NCBI GenBank assembly: GCA_963924555.1
Contig: OZ004594.1
Span: forward strand, 3,565,563-3,629,562
DNA length: 64,000 nucleotides
From: Crambe crambe
Taxonomy: Eukaryota > Porifera > Demospongiae > Poecilosclerida > Crambeidae
Reading direction: 5' to 3'
Position 1 is the first letter of the stretch, and each line of letters opens with the position of its first letter. Positions 38,501-55,000 of the stretch are shown piece after piece. The notes under the pieces are model-generated. The model searched no databases and was not told the DNA's origin. It saw only the letters and a list, made by a program, of their open reading frames with translations. Position numbers and translations under genes: made by a program.

Positions 38501-40595
38501 CTCTAACGATTAACGACTTCAAGTGTCATCAAGTGTATGCATGCAGACATATCAGATTTGCCATCCATGCTAGCCTCCCCCCTGACTGACACACCAATTT
38601 AATTCCACCCCCCATAGCCATCCATGTGCTTGCTCAACAACATAGTTCAAGAGCTATACAAATAAGGGGTCCTTGCATAGGATTAGCTATGTGTACTTTT
38701 GTGTCCCTTGATTATTGACTATTTCTGTAAGATCTGTTCAAGGATCCACTGTAAACTAATCACATGACTACAGTCTTCCTTCCCTCACTTAGTACGTCAT
38801 TACATGCATAGCTACCTACCTTTATCAGCTTTAACATTCCCCTTCACTTTCTCAAGAGCTCTGTTTTTATTCAAGAAGAGAAGTTTCCCAGCCAGGTGAT
38901 TCCATCCAGCACATGAATGGTTCCTGAGGTAACAGTGCACCAGTTCACCACGGTAGGTATCCTCTCCATCACATCGTGATCTCATCTCCTTCAACTTAGG
39001 GTTTGGTATCTCAAGTACAAACTCCAAGACACCATTGTCACTGGCAGTCTTTGCATTCTCTACAGTGTCCAGAGCAATTCACAGTATTAGTCAAGCACCA
39101 CCATGGGGCATGTTAATACAGGGTGACAAAAATAATTAATGTGAGAAGGGAGGGTGAGGAGTTTATGCTGTATGCTGTTGCTATGAACTATTAGGCTGCT
39201 CAGTAATACTTGCAGGGGGAGAGTGAACTCGTACTTTTACATTGCTAAAATGTATTACTCCATACATAGAAAGCAGTGTCTGTGATATAGAACTTACTGT
39301 AACTATATTCTTGCTGTAGCTAGCTATGTGCAGTGCATTAGGTAACAATAATTTAATCTGAGTAGCTAATGACACTCACTGTCACTGACCTGTTTGTTTC
39401 TCTGCATACTTCCGTATCTTGTCTGCTATATCACACTTGTCATTCCTGTCAAGCCTATTTATAAGTTTCCTCCAGGAGGCATACGGGGCCCTTAGGATCC
39501 AGTACTGGATGACAGCTGCCAGTCTTTGTCTATCTGTGAAGTTTTCTAGTGCAATGGCATCACATTTGGAGCGAGGGACACGCAGGAATTTACCAACGTC
39601 TTCCCATGGCAGTGTCTCTAGGACTGTCATTACATTCTCCACATTTAAGGGAGGTGCTGGAAATAAAACAAAATCAACAGTAAGATAACACCAGGGCTTT
39701 CATTGACCACCGGATTAAGACATGCTACCCACATAGACTACTACTGTTGAGTGACACCACCCAAGGACCACACTTGTGTCTCTTTACCGATTGAGATATC
39801 ATCAGGGCAAGGGTCCAGGTGTAGATAAGTTTTTTTTTCAACTGGTGGGGGGTAAATATGCTTGCATGAATGTATAATTATTATATGTGAAATGTAGCAC
39901 TGCATTATCTAGGAGGGTCCGAGGGCATGCTTCCCCTGAATCTCAGGTGTTCTGAGATTGCTTCTGGTGTGATATGAGGTGATTATATCACTATTCAAAC
40001 AGTACATGCTCAATCAATTAATTAGTCAATGATGCACTACTAAAATATGTACTGTACAAGCTCAAATTAGTGGCCATCAAACACTACTGACCATTACTTA
40101 CAATTGCAAAATGATTTGGCAATAGCATAGTTTCATTCTAATGTGATTCCCCCCTCCCCCCTTATCTACACCCTTGCAGGGACATTATAATTAGCTACCT
40201 CAATCAGACACTGTAGTCTGGTCATAGGTGAACATGCAACTACTGGTCTCGCACGGGCCAGACTCTCACGCGCAACTACCTTTGAACTTGCGCTTCATCC
40301 TTTCATTTTTCCGTCTCTCTTGTCTAGAGACCTTCCTTCCACTCCATGGTGGAAGACTAGCTTTAGTTCTTGTTGATCCAGCATCTAGACTGGGAAATTC
40401 TAGAAGATCAGAGGACTTGTTTGGAGAAGAAGCCGTGTTCAGAGGGGGAGGGGGAGAGGGAGGGAGGGTCTCCTTCCGAGGGTCAGTGTTTGGAGGACGG
40501 GAAGAATTCACTTTGGAAGGAAGATCATTTTCTGTGGACTCAGGCAGACCTGGATCGGGCTCGGACTTCTGTTCATATGCCCATAGATTCCCCAT
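35512..40595 (-). CDS. Death-domain / Roc-COR-like GTPase protein
   Basis: Six phase-1 exons: 40595-40280, 39656-39390, 39059-38820, 38420-38142, 37944-35833, 35780-35512; 1160 residues exactly in frame. Residues 1-105 are disordered, Pro/Ser- and Lys/Arg-rich. Exons 2, 3 and 4 each encode one death-fold-like domain (about 106-194, 195-274, 275-367) with the W...L..L pattern and a conserved SW or GW before the last helices. Exon 5 holds a P-loop GAPGTGKSS (396-404), a switch-II-like DSGGQ (561-565) and THRD (647-650) in the place of the NKxD base-recognition motif, with an acidic insertion between. A COR-like region follows (FLDEISVVFYFPE). Exon 6 encodes a fourth death domain. The family is known for GTP-dependent dimer switching, and death domains recruit partners in cell-death or NF-kB-type signalling. 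A cytoplasmic signalling scaffold is inferred. Confidence 0.8.
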
Positions 40596-40753
40596 TCTTC
40601 ATCTCTCTCTATACTATGTGCTACACATGCCACACCCATGTAAAAAGCGATGCGTACGCGTGCGTAGATCTGTGGGGGATGCACCGCACCAGCCACACCC
40701 AAATCTCCGGATGTTTGGATGTGCGCATGTGCAAGGTGATACTGGACAGAAAG
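40596..40753. promoter_or_regulatory. 158-bp bidirectional promoter, death-domain gene / RTK3
   Basis: The two ATGs are head to head with only 158 bp between. Contains the NRF1-like TGCGCATGTGCA (40722-40733) about 20 bp before the RTK3 ATG, and a CpG-rich GATGCGTACGCGTGCG near 40649. No TATA box is obvious. Shared control is likely from spacing alone. Confidence 0.65.
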
Positions 40754-45730
<4,977 letters not shown>

Positions 45731-46027
45731 CTCTATTATCTAGCTGGAATGCAGATGATCAATGTGCACAAACTGGTAGACAATAGATATTAGATATCCT
45801 ACACTGTGGTATCAAAGCAACAAGTTCAGATCAAAAATTAATGTTTTCTTTGCGCATGCGTAGCTATAATGGGTGGAGCTCATGACCACTCCTTTTCCGC
45901 GGTGAAAATAGCCAATTACGGAGCTAGATAGCTAGCTAGAATAGATTCCACAGTATATGTCATCTATATCATTTACTTTGTGTCACCAAAAAAGAGTTGT
46001 TAGCATTGAATGCTTCGTGCACGATTG
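45731..46027. other. Convergent 3' ends with a relic D-type promoter block
   Basis: Between the RTK3 stop and the GH76-like stop. Contains TGCGCATGCG (45851-45860), AATGGGTGGAGCTCATGACC and TCCTTTTCCGCGG, that is the conserved D-gene promoter order, but no gene follows in that direction. Probably a leftover from segment duplication. Confidence 0.6.
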
Positions 46028-48454
46028 TTAAGAATTCTTTGTAACATTAGACACAATAGCATGACTAAGAAAGAGATTAAAAGCTGATCCATGAGTCCTC
46101 CCATCCATGCAGGGCTGCAGGCTCCCACCCTGACACTGGTGCTGATAATCCCCACAGCAATTTCCCCCAGTAAAGCTTGGATTGCAGCCTGTAAAACACC
46201 AACAATACCCTCCACCTGCAACTGGTTGTGCTTCCACTTTATTGCAGTGTCCTTTGCAGGTAGCTGGCTTATTTAGCTGACAGGTGTTAGCATAGTCCAG
46301 ACAGCAATCCAGATGTTTAGAACAATTAACGTCACAGTAGCATACACCATGCTCCAACTTCTGAGGGGCAGTAGAACCACATTTTCCTGCACACGAAGCT
46401 TGACCTTTTGGTCTCTTAATGCCAACATTCCACTCAGAATCGGGCCGATCACAAATGTGGTTGGAACGGTTGTAAGACCAGATCCAACAGTTGGTACCGG
46501 GTACAGCATCTTCATATACCTGCCAGAGATACTTTGAGCAGTTCACATTCTTGTCGCACTTCTGCATACACTTGTCTTCACTTGCAACTTCACCTTCCCA
46601 TATTTGAGTATCATTTCCATTCATAGTGTGGCAACGTAACTGACTCTTGTGGAAGTAGTAGCCAGGATCGGCTGGAGTGCTGAAGTCATACTCTGTGTTC
46701 TCTCCCCACCACCAGTGAAATTTAGGGTAGCTGGCGTTCTTGTCTGTTGGAGCAGAACCAGGCTTACAAACATCGGTTTGATTGAATGGAGGCCACACCG
46801 CTGATTTCGACCATGCTGAATCACTTACATTCTGAACAAAGGAATTGATCTTCTTCAGCGTATCTGGAGGCATGCTTCCATTCTTTGCAAGAAGTTCTGT
46901 GAAATAGCCAAGATGTAACATGAAAACGCCATTAAAAGAATACCAGTCTCCACCGGGATCAGAATAAGCACTACAATAACTATAATATGTTGGAAATCCA
47001 CGAGGTTCGTCTTTCAGGACACCATCCTTTGTGGTGTAGTTGGCCAATACAGCTTCAAATGCACGGATTCCTTTATCAATGTAGGTCTTGTTCCCAGTAC
47101 TCAAATACAGATAAGCAGCTGAAGATAACAATAACCCCTGACTGTATATTGTGTCATGGCTTCTGCTATTAAAGCAAGGTCTTTTGGTGGAAGAAGCATT
47201 ACAACATCCTATTGGCACTGCTCCAGTTGAGACGAGGTACTCATCGCTCATGAGCCCATAGCCATTGTCATAACTGAAAAACCAATTCCATAGATTCTCA
47301 GCATCTTTTAGGTATTGCGTCTCATTAGGCAGAGTATACGCTAGTTTGGCTGCAAGATGCAGTGCTTCAAGGAATTCGATGTTAAATTTGAAATTCGAAT
47401 TTGGACAAGTGCTCCAAGAAAAGCCTCCACATGGATCATCCCAGCCATATTTCCATGCCCAATTATACAGTGCTACGGAATAGTTCAACCACTGCTCATC
47501 CTAAAAATATTTGGGGAAGAAAATAAAATTTCTAATTAAGGAACATATGTATGAGACAAAGGTTTCTTGCAATAGAACTGAGCTTAACTGATTGCAATCT
47601 TTTCCTCTTGGATGTGCATATCTATAGGGAAGAGCTTGTGGAGAAAATAAAACCTAATTATGGCTAAGCTGTATTTGTAGCTACTGCATGCACATGCATG
47701 TGCAAGTGCTACGTATGTACTATAAAGGAATGTATGTACTTAAATTCATTATGGTAAAAGTAGTGAGGCTGAATTAACCCAAGTCCAAATGTGGACTTTC
47801 TAATAATGGTGACACAGTAATCACAGTACAAAATATATACACATGCTACGTAAGTTAGTTGTATTATTATGCAGAATTCAACTTTCTGATGCTAAAAATT
47901 GACTCCTTTACTACTCTCCCACCTTCCTGGGGCATTAGCTATAACCCTCCCCCCTCTCTTTCTCCCAGTTATTGTAGCAATTGTGCTATTCCATGTCCAC
48001 TTACTGACAACCAGTCATAGACCTTGAGATATGCAATTCCATACCACAAGAAGTCATCAACATAAGTGCAAGTAGCCACAGCATCCCACTTGGCATTGTA
48101 TGGAGAGTGTTTGTAGATGATACTGGGTATGTCGGAATGGTTAGAAGTGTTCTTGTAAATCCCATATGTAGCTATGGATTCCATTGCAATGGCTGTCCAC
48201 CACCTGTAACAGTTGACACATGAAGTTGTGGAGCCACAGCTACACTGGCCTTGAGTACCAGTTCCCATTTCTCCAAGTTGGCCACATGCAAACAAAAACT
48301 CGATACTCTTGTGGGAAGGGTCTTTCTTCCAGAAATAGTCCAAGAGTCCTTTCAGAGTGAGCTCACATCGACTATCAGCATCTGTACCATCTAGTTGTCC
48401 ACTAGTCTCAATAAGAATGCACAGTAAAATAGCCAGGAATTTGACTACAGCCAT
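46028..48454 (-). CDS. GH76-like secreted protein with PAN-like and two somatomedin-B modules
   Basis: Two exons, 48454-48005 and 47500-46028, joined in phase 0; 640 residues. The start at 48454 gives a clean signal peptide (MAVVKFLAILLCILIETSGQ); an upstream in-frame ATG at 48514 would spoil it. Residues 20 to about 390 resemble glycoside hydrolase family 76, whose characterised members are alpha-1,6-mannanases: the Asp pair in YVDDFLWYGIAYL, where the family carries its catalytic acids, and GWDDPCGGFSWS, then YSQGLLLSSAAYLY. After it come a PAN/apple-like region (CHTMNG...CMQKCDKNVNCSKY) and two somatomedin-B-like modules (CAGKCG...DCCLDY and CKGHCN...CCGDY). Many NxS/T sites fit secretion. 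The intron and animal modules argue against contamination. Substrate unknown; fungal or algal mannan is a guess from the family. Confidence 0.75.
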
Positions 48455-49210
48455 AGCTAGTATCTTATACCAATTCTGGCACAGCCTGTAACTGAAGATG
48501 TGATAGCTAGCCACTAGCCAGATGAATAGTTGTGGACAATGATAAGATAACCAGAAATTCTAGCTACCTTATTTAGAAATAATTATGTTAGTGCACTGTA
48601 GCTACAAATACATTGAAGTCTTACGTATGTCAAAGCCACTAGACTAGCATGCAGTGAGCATTGAAATCTACATGTAAGGTTATGATTTTGAGGCTATACA
48701 CACCAAAGCAAAACTGCTATGGCCAACAAACTGCCGAGTTTGAGGGCATATAGCATGAGAACAAGGCTGTTTATTGAGCCATGATTCCTTGACTAGTTCC
48801 ACATTATCAAACCGGTCAAAGTATAGATATGATAAGACTGGGCCAGCTAATTATCACATAAGTAAGTTGTGAGAGTTTTATTGATACATCATGTGACACT
48901 CATCCTGAGGTACCCATCAAAAATTAGAATAAGAGACCAAGACCTAAACCAAACAATATTCTGGGCAGCATTTAATGCACTGATGTAGGCACTAGCTAGA
49001 GCTAGCTGGAAGTTTAGATCATGTGCAGTATCCCGTGAGCTCTCTTTGCACATGCGCAGCTAGCTAGATAATGGCGTGGAGCTCAACCGCGTACCGTCAT
49101 TTCCTTTTCCGTGGGTACCCGGGTACCGGGTGGGGCTAGCAGTGGCCGCTCAGATTCTGGTGGAAATAAATTCGATCTATTGACTGTTCACCGCCAACAG
49201 CGGTTTCATT
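48455..49210. promoter_or_regulatory. Intact divergent promoter, GH76-like / D3
   Basis: 756 bp between head-to-head starts. Toward D3 it holds TGCACATGCGCA (49047-49058) and the block TACCGTCATTTCCTTTTCCG. Both flanks are conserved in the two other copies of this unit (23530-24693, 51307-52062). Confidence 0.6.
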
Positions 49211-50454
49211 ATGAGACACTTCTTACTATTTCTCTTTCTATGTTGGGCGCACTATCAGCAAGTAGCTAGAATGTCAACAAGGTAAAGAATTAAGTGGTCA
49301 TTACCTAATTATACAGCTAGCTATGACAGTTTAATTTATTGCCCTTTGGTTTTCAGTTTGTGATGATTGCTGGAGAGCTGTAGCTATATGCCAATGCATC
49401 AGAACCTCAATGCACTTTACTGAATAGCAGTAGTGAGACTCCATGCACTTCAGATTGTGGCAACATAGATGCTATAGCGACCTGTTCCAATGATATGTGG
49501 AATTTATTTGATATAACAAGCCTTTCTCGACGGACTCTAAGGAATTGTTCAAGAGATGAAGGAAGACTTTCAAGAGGATCTTCTCAAGTCCTTTCAGATC
49601 CAGGCTCTTATATAATTGCCCGTTTTGAGTTCTGTGAGAGCGGATACATAGATAGAATTCTATTTCATGCTTCAAACACAAATTCCTTAAATCTATATAG
49701 TTTAGACGATGCTATTCAGTTTTATACATACAAAAGCTATTCAGAAGGTGGACCAGTATACTACTTGCAGCAGCTGGCATTTAATGTCACTCTAAGATAT
49801 TATGATATAATGGCTGGTTACATTGAAGCTATTCCTCATAATCCAAGCAACCCACTCTTTGTCTATGAAGGTGAGAGCTTTGGATTTAGCATCATAGACA
49901 GAAACATCAGGATTTTCGTTGATACTAACAATTTGCCTGGTGAAGGCATCCACAAAATAACACAAAGTCAACTGACAAATTGCTCAGGAATTACTACAGT
50001 AGAGTATAGTACCTCTCTACCTCTATCTATGATACCCTCAATTGTGGTTCGCTTGACGAATGGTAAGTTAGTGCATATGTACAAAGTTTTATTACCTTTC
50101 ATTATCATTTTCACCTGTCAGAAACAACTGTTGAAGTTACCTCAACAGAAATGGCTTCGATAGATGTCCCGATAACAGGAATAGATGCAACTACTAGTGG
50201 CATAGGAAGTACCAATGCTAACACTAATGCTCCCGACTGCTTCTATGTCTGTCATGACAGAACCACAGGCCACTAATGATAATACATTCATTATTGTAGG
50301 AGCTGCTATAGAGGGCTGTGTATTGATTGCTATTCTCATTATGATAATCATATTGACGATTGTGTGCTTCAAGCTTTATCCTTCGACTGGTTTGGAGTTT
50401 GACAAACTGCGAGCTTGTAAAAGGAAAAAATACCTACCCTATGTACAAGGGTGA
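49211..50454 (+). pseudogene. D3: broken D-type receptor
   Basis: Aligns with D1, D2 and RTK4 over the signal peptide, head, D-type domain, stalk and membrane segment. A GCTA insertion at 49265-49268 shifts the signal-peptide exon, so the next exon (from 49357) meets TGA at once. A second GCTA insertion lies at 49383-49386. In the stalk exon an 11-base deletion after AATGCTCCC shifts the frame again. The core domain (49495-50063) remains open. The 3' end diverges after CTTCAAGCTTTATCC and no tail or kinase follows. Loss of function is recent, given high identity to D2. Confidence 0.85.
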
Positions 50455-51011
50455 CAGTTTATCAACTGTGATACAAAAATTAATAAAATAACAGATTTCA
50501 ATTTCTACGCAACTTGGGACTGTCACTTAATTGACTCTCTGCAATTTAGCTAACTATCTAGGCTCATTAAGGCTCATCAGTAAGTTTTTTTATATTACTT
50601 TCATGAACGTGCATACTGTAACTTTAACAACAAAGCATCATTAGTATTGATATATTATCAGTGTGTATTATGTGTAATTGCCCCGCTGTGCATGTGCAGC
50701 AAGGGATTAGGTAATTGGTTGGAATTCACGATAGATATCAGAGAGTACAATTGTACTTTCTAAGTAGGGATAGCACGGATTGCCCCATTAAACTATCTAC
50801 TCCAGAATACTTATCTACTCCTAACTTGAAGAGAGAACACCTTCGGACTCAAGTATGAAGAGCAGAAGACAAAGCAGTATCATAGTAAAATCGCCCTTTT
50901 CATCTGGTCGTTCATCATCATGCATCATCATTATCATCATCATCGTCGTCATCGTCATCATCATCATATGCTTGTGATACCCTCAATTGTGATTCGCTTG
51001 ATCGTGTATTC
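50455..51011. other. Patchwork of duplicated fragments
   Basis: Contains an inverted piece of the D2/RTK4 3' region (GATTTCAATTTCTACGCAAC near 50490), a CATGTGCAGCAAGG palindromic repeat (near 50690), the inverted copy of 2425-2690 (50735-50940) and a CAT/CGT trinucleotide run (50930-50968). No gene. Confidence 0.65.
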
Positions 51012-51304
51012 CATATGTAGCTATGGATTCCATTGCAATGGCTGTCCACCACCTGTAACAGTTGACACATGAAGTCGTGGAGCCACAGCTACACTGGCCT
51101 TGAGTAGTAGTTCCCATTTCTCCAAGTTTGGCCACATGCAAACAAAAACTCGATACTCTTGTGGGAAGGGTCTTTCTTCCAGAAATAGTCCAAGAGTCCT
51201 TTCAGAGTGAGCTCACATCGACTATCAGCATCTGTACCATCTAGTTGTCCACTAGTCTCAGTAAGAATGCATAGTAAAATAGCCAGGAATTTGACTACAG
51301 CCAT
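51012..51304 (-). pseudogene. Dead first-exon copy of the GH76-like gene (copy 2)
   Basis: Same N-terminus as the intact gene (MAVVKFLAILLCILTETSG...). An extra base in the run after FACGQ (near 51128) shifts the frame, and the exon is cut at about 51012. Divergent from RTK4. Independent lesion from copy 1, which carries a nonsense change. Confidence 0.85.
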
Positions 51305-52062
51305 AGCTAGTATCTTTTACCAATTCTGGCAACACCTGTAACTGAAGATGTGATAGCTAGCCACTAGCCAGATGAATAGTTGTGGACAATGATAAGATAA
51401 CCAGAAATTCTACCTTATTTAGAAATAATTGTTAGTGCACAAATACATCGAGGTCCTATGTCAAAGCCACTAGACTAGCATTCATTGAGCATTGGAATCT
51501 ACATGTAAGGTTATGACTTTGAGGCTCTACACACCAAAGCAAAACTGCTATGGCCAACGAACTGCCGAGTTTGAGGGGATATATATATATAGCTAGCATG
51601 AGAACAAGGCTATTTATTGAGCCATGATTCCTTGACTAGTTCCCCATTATCAAAACAGTCAAAGTATTCAACTAGAGATATGATAAGACTGGGCCAGCTA
51701 ATTATCAAAACTTCTACATAAGTAAGTAGTGAGAGTTTTATTGATACATCATGTGACACTCATCCTGAGGCACCCATCAAAAATTAGAATAAGAGACCAA
51801 GACCTATTAAAACCAAGTAATATTCTGGGCAGCATTTAATACACTGATGTAAGCTAGCTAGAGCTAGCTGGAAGTTTAGATCATGCTGAAGCAGTATCCC
51901 GTGAGCTTTCTTTGCACATGCGCAGCTACCTAGATAATGGGTGGAGCTCATACCGTCATTTCCTTTTCCGCGGGTGGGGCTAGCCTTAACGAGCTAGTGG
52001 CCGCTCTGTGGAAAAAAAAAATTCGATCTATTGACTGTTCACCGTCAACAGTGGATTTCATT
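51305..52062 (+). promoter_or_regulatory. RTK4 promoter (third copy of the divergent unit)
   Basis: TGCACATGCGCA at 51913-51924 and ACCGTCATTTCCTTTTCCGC at about 51952-51971, followed by the ATG at 52063. On the minus strand the second block contains GAAAAGGAAA, a GAAANNGAAA arrangement. No other gene in the stretch. Confidence 0.6.
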
Positions 52063-55000
52063 ATGAGAGACTTCTTACTATTTCTCTTTCTATGTTGGGC
52101 GCACTATCAGCAAGTAGAATGTCAACCAGGTAAAGAATTAAGTGGTCTTAGTTAATATATAGCTAGCTATGACAGTCTGATTATTGCCCTTGTGGTTTGA
52201 TTTTCAGCTTGTGATGATTGCTGGAGAGCTGTATGTGCAAATGCATCAGAACCTCAATGCACTTTACTGAATAGCACTCCATGTACTTCAAATTGCGGCA
52301 ACAGAGATGCTATAGTGACCTGTTCCAATGGAATGCAAACTTTTCTCAATCTAACAAGCTCAACTCGAAGAAATTGTGCAGGAGATGAAAGAAGACTTTC
52401 ACTTTCGAGAGGATCGTCACAAGTTCTTTCAAATCCGGGCTCTTACATAATTGCTCGTTTTGAGTTTTGTGAGAGTGGATACATAGATAGAATTCTATTT
52501 CGAAGCTCAAACACAAATTCCTTAGACCTATCTAATTTAGACGATGCCATTCAGTTTTACACATACAAAAGGTATTCTGAAGGTGGATCAGTATACTACT
52601 TGCAGCAGCTGGCATTCAATGTCACTCTAAGATATAACATGACAACTGGTTACATTGAAGCTATTCCTCGTAATCCAAGCAACTCACTCTTTGTCCATGA
52701 AGGCGAGAACTTTGGATTTAGCATCATAGATAGAAGTATCAGAATTTCCCTTTTTACTAATTCTCCTGTTGATGGCATCCACAATATAACACAACTGACT
52801 AATGCTATTCAGTGTTCAGAAATTGCTGCAGTAGAGTTAGCTAATACCTCTCCATTGATAAACATGCTACCCTCAATTGTGGTTCGCTTGACAAATGGTA
52901 AGTTAGTGCATACGTATGTACAAAGTTTTATTACCTTTCGTTATCATTTTCACCTGTCAGAAACAACTGTCAAAGTTACCACCTCAACAGAAATGGATAT
53001 CCCAACAACAGGAATAGATGCAACTACTAGTGGCATAGGAAGCACCAATACTAATACTAATGCTCCCACCAACACTAATGCTCCCACCTTGGAAGAGACC
53101 GCTTCTATGTCTGTCATAACAGAACCACAGGCCACTACATTCATTATTGTGGGAGCTGCTATAGGGGGCTGTGTATTGATTGCTATTCTCATCACAATAA
53201 TCATATTGACAATTGTGTGCTTCAAACTTCATCCTTCTAAACGCCTCTATGGTCTACCTTCATCCTATTCAAGTGAGCAAAATTATATAAATTAATATGT
53301 TACAGTCCCAAGTTACGTAGAAATCGAAAAAATAATTATTATTTCAAAGATAATATTATCCCAAACTTCTATCATCTTTTCTATAATGGTTGGACCATCT
53401 CTACACCAAACACTGTAGCTAGTTAGCTATTGGGAGATAAAGTATGAAGTTCCAGGGACTAGCTATTTCAGATGCATTCTTATGTCATCTAGCTAATAGC
53501 ATTGTGGTCTATTGGTCCATACAGAATAGTAACTTTATTGGCAAAGAGCTACTAATTCGGATTTCCTCATACTATGATAATCATATTTAGTAGTGCTGAA
53601 TTTAAAAGGAAACAGGCATATAGTATTCTCTTGTATCTTTACCCTGTTCAGGTAATAGGACTTTTAGTGACGAGTGTATCAGCATGAACACTTATAACAG
53701 CAACTATATGGAAAATGAAAACTTCTCTCCTCCTTTTAAGCTCAGCAGGGATGTGGAGACAGTGGAGAACTATGCAGCAGAGCCGGACTACAACGAACCC
53801 TATGAGATGATGAATGCGGCACAGGCACGAGCTCTTCCTAACCCACCTGGTCCTGTGGTCACCAACAATGTGCATTATGCCACACATGGATCCAATGGGA
53901 CTGGACGAGGAACAGTTGATTCTGCTAGCCTCCAGTACCAGGATCCTGAAGCATTGGCAATTGTAAATACAATAAAAATACCATCAGATCAAGTACTCAC
54001 ACAAGCATGAGTACAAGTGTGAATACAAGCCAATCAGACAGTGGAAAGACTTAATTTCATTTTTTTATATCGTTAGACACCAATACTAAGGAACAAACGG
54101 ACTGCCACCTGGAAGAATGCTTTATACACCTCAACAGGAAGACTACAGGAAGAAATCACAGCAAGTCTAACAAATGTATAAAAGCTACCTTAAAATAAGT
54201 TTTTCACACCCAAAAATGATGCTGATATTGGTTAGCTAGCACAATGTTGTCCAGATAGCAGCAAGAATGATACTTTCTAGCGGCTTTTATACTGAAATAA
54301 TAGTCTTAAGATAAGATTGTTCTTTTGTTGTTGTTTTTTTGTAACCATTTCAGCAAGACACTGCAGTTTACGATGAACCTCATGAACTGCAAGAGAAAAA
54401 TAATGTGAGTTTGGAATAATAGCTACCTCCTGTTCATGAATACACTTGCTGTTTGTTATAACACTTCCTGACACTTCTGTGCATGACAGCGGGGTTGGGG
54501 AAGGAGGGAAGTTTTTTTTGTGATCATGTATAGCTAATATGTTACCATACTTATTATATTTCTGGTAATTTCAATAGGGTGTGGCTCCCCATGAGTATCA
54601 TGAACTTGAAGACCCCTCCAGGGTAAGTAATAGTTTCTGGGTTATCATGCTATCATGATTATGATGGATACTGGTGAATATGTACCAAATGACCACTCAA
54701 TAGATTTACTGTAAATTGGGAAATAGCTAATAATAATTTTGGTTTACAATTTTCATGTTTCCTTGTAATCAATGGGAACCTCTGAATAGTGGACACACTT
54801 GGGACGCAGCCTTTTGTCCTTTTGTACGTATAATAGAGAAGTTATCTTCTTTTAGCGTAATAGTACAAAGTAACTTAAAATTTTTTTCCCAGATTTACTG
54901 CATGCACAGATTATAATAATTATGACTGGATTAATGCAGGCAAAAAATACAATGTCAGCTTTCATTTCCCATGGAAACAGTACAGAAATCATCAACGATA

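Noticed and set aside
46028..48454. Bacterial or fungal contamination explaining the GH76-like gene
   Set aside because: It has a spliceosomal intron, animal somatomedin-B-like modules, and two partial copies embedded in the same receptor repeats.
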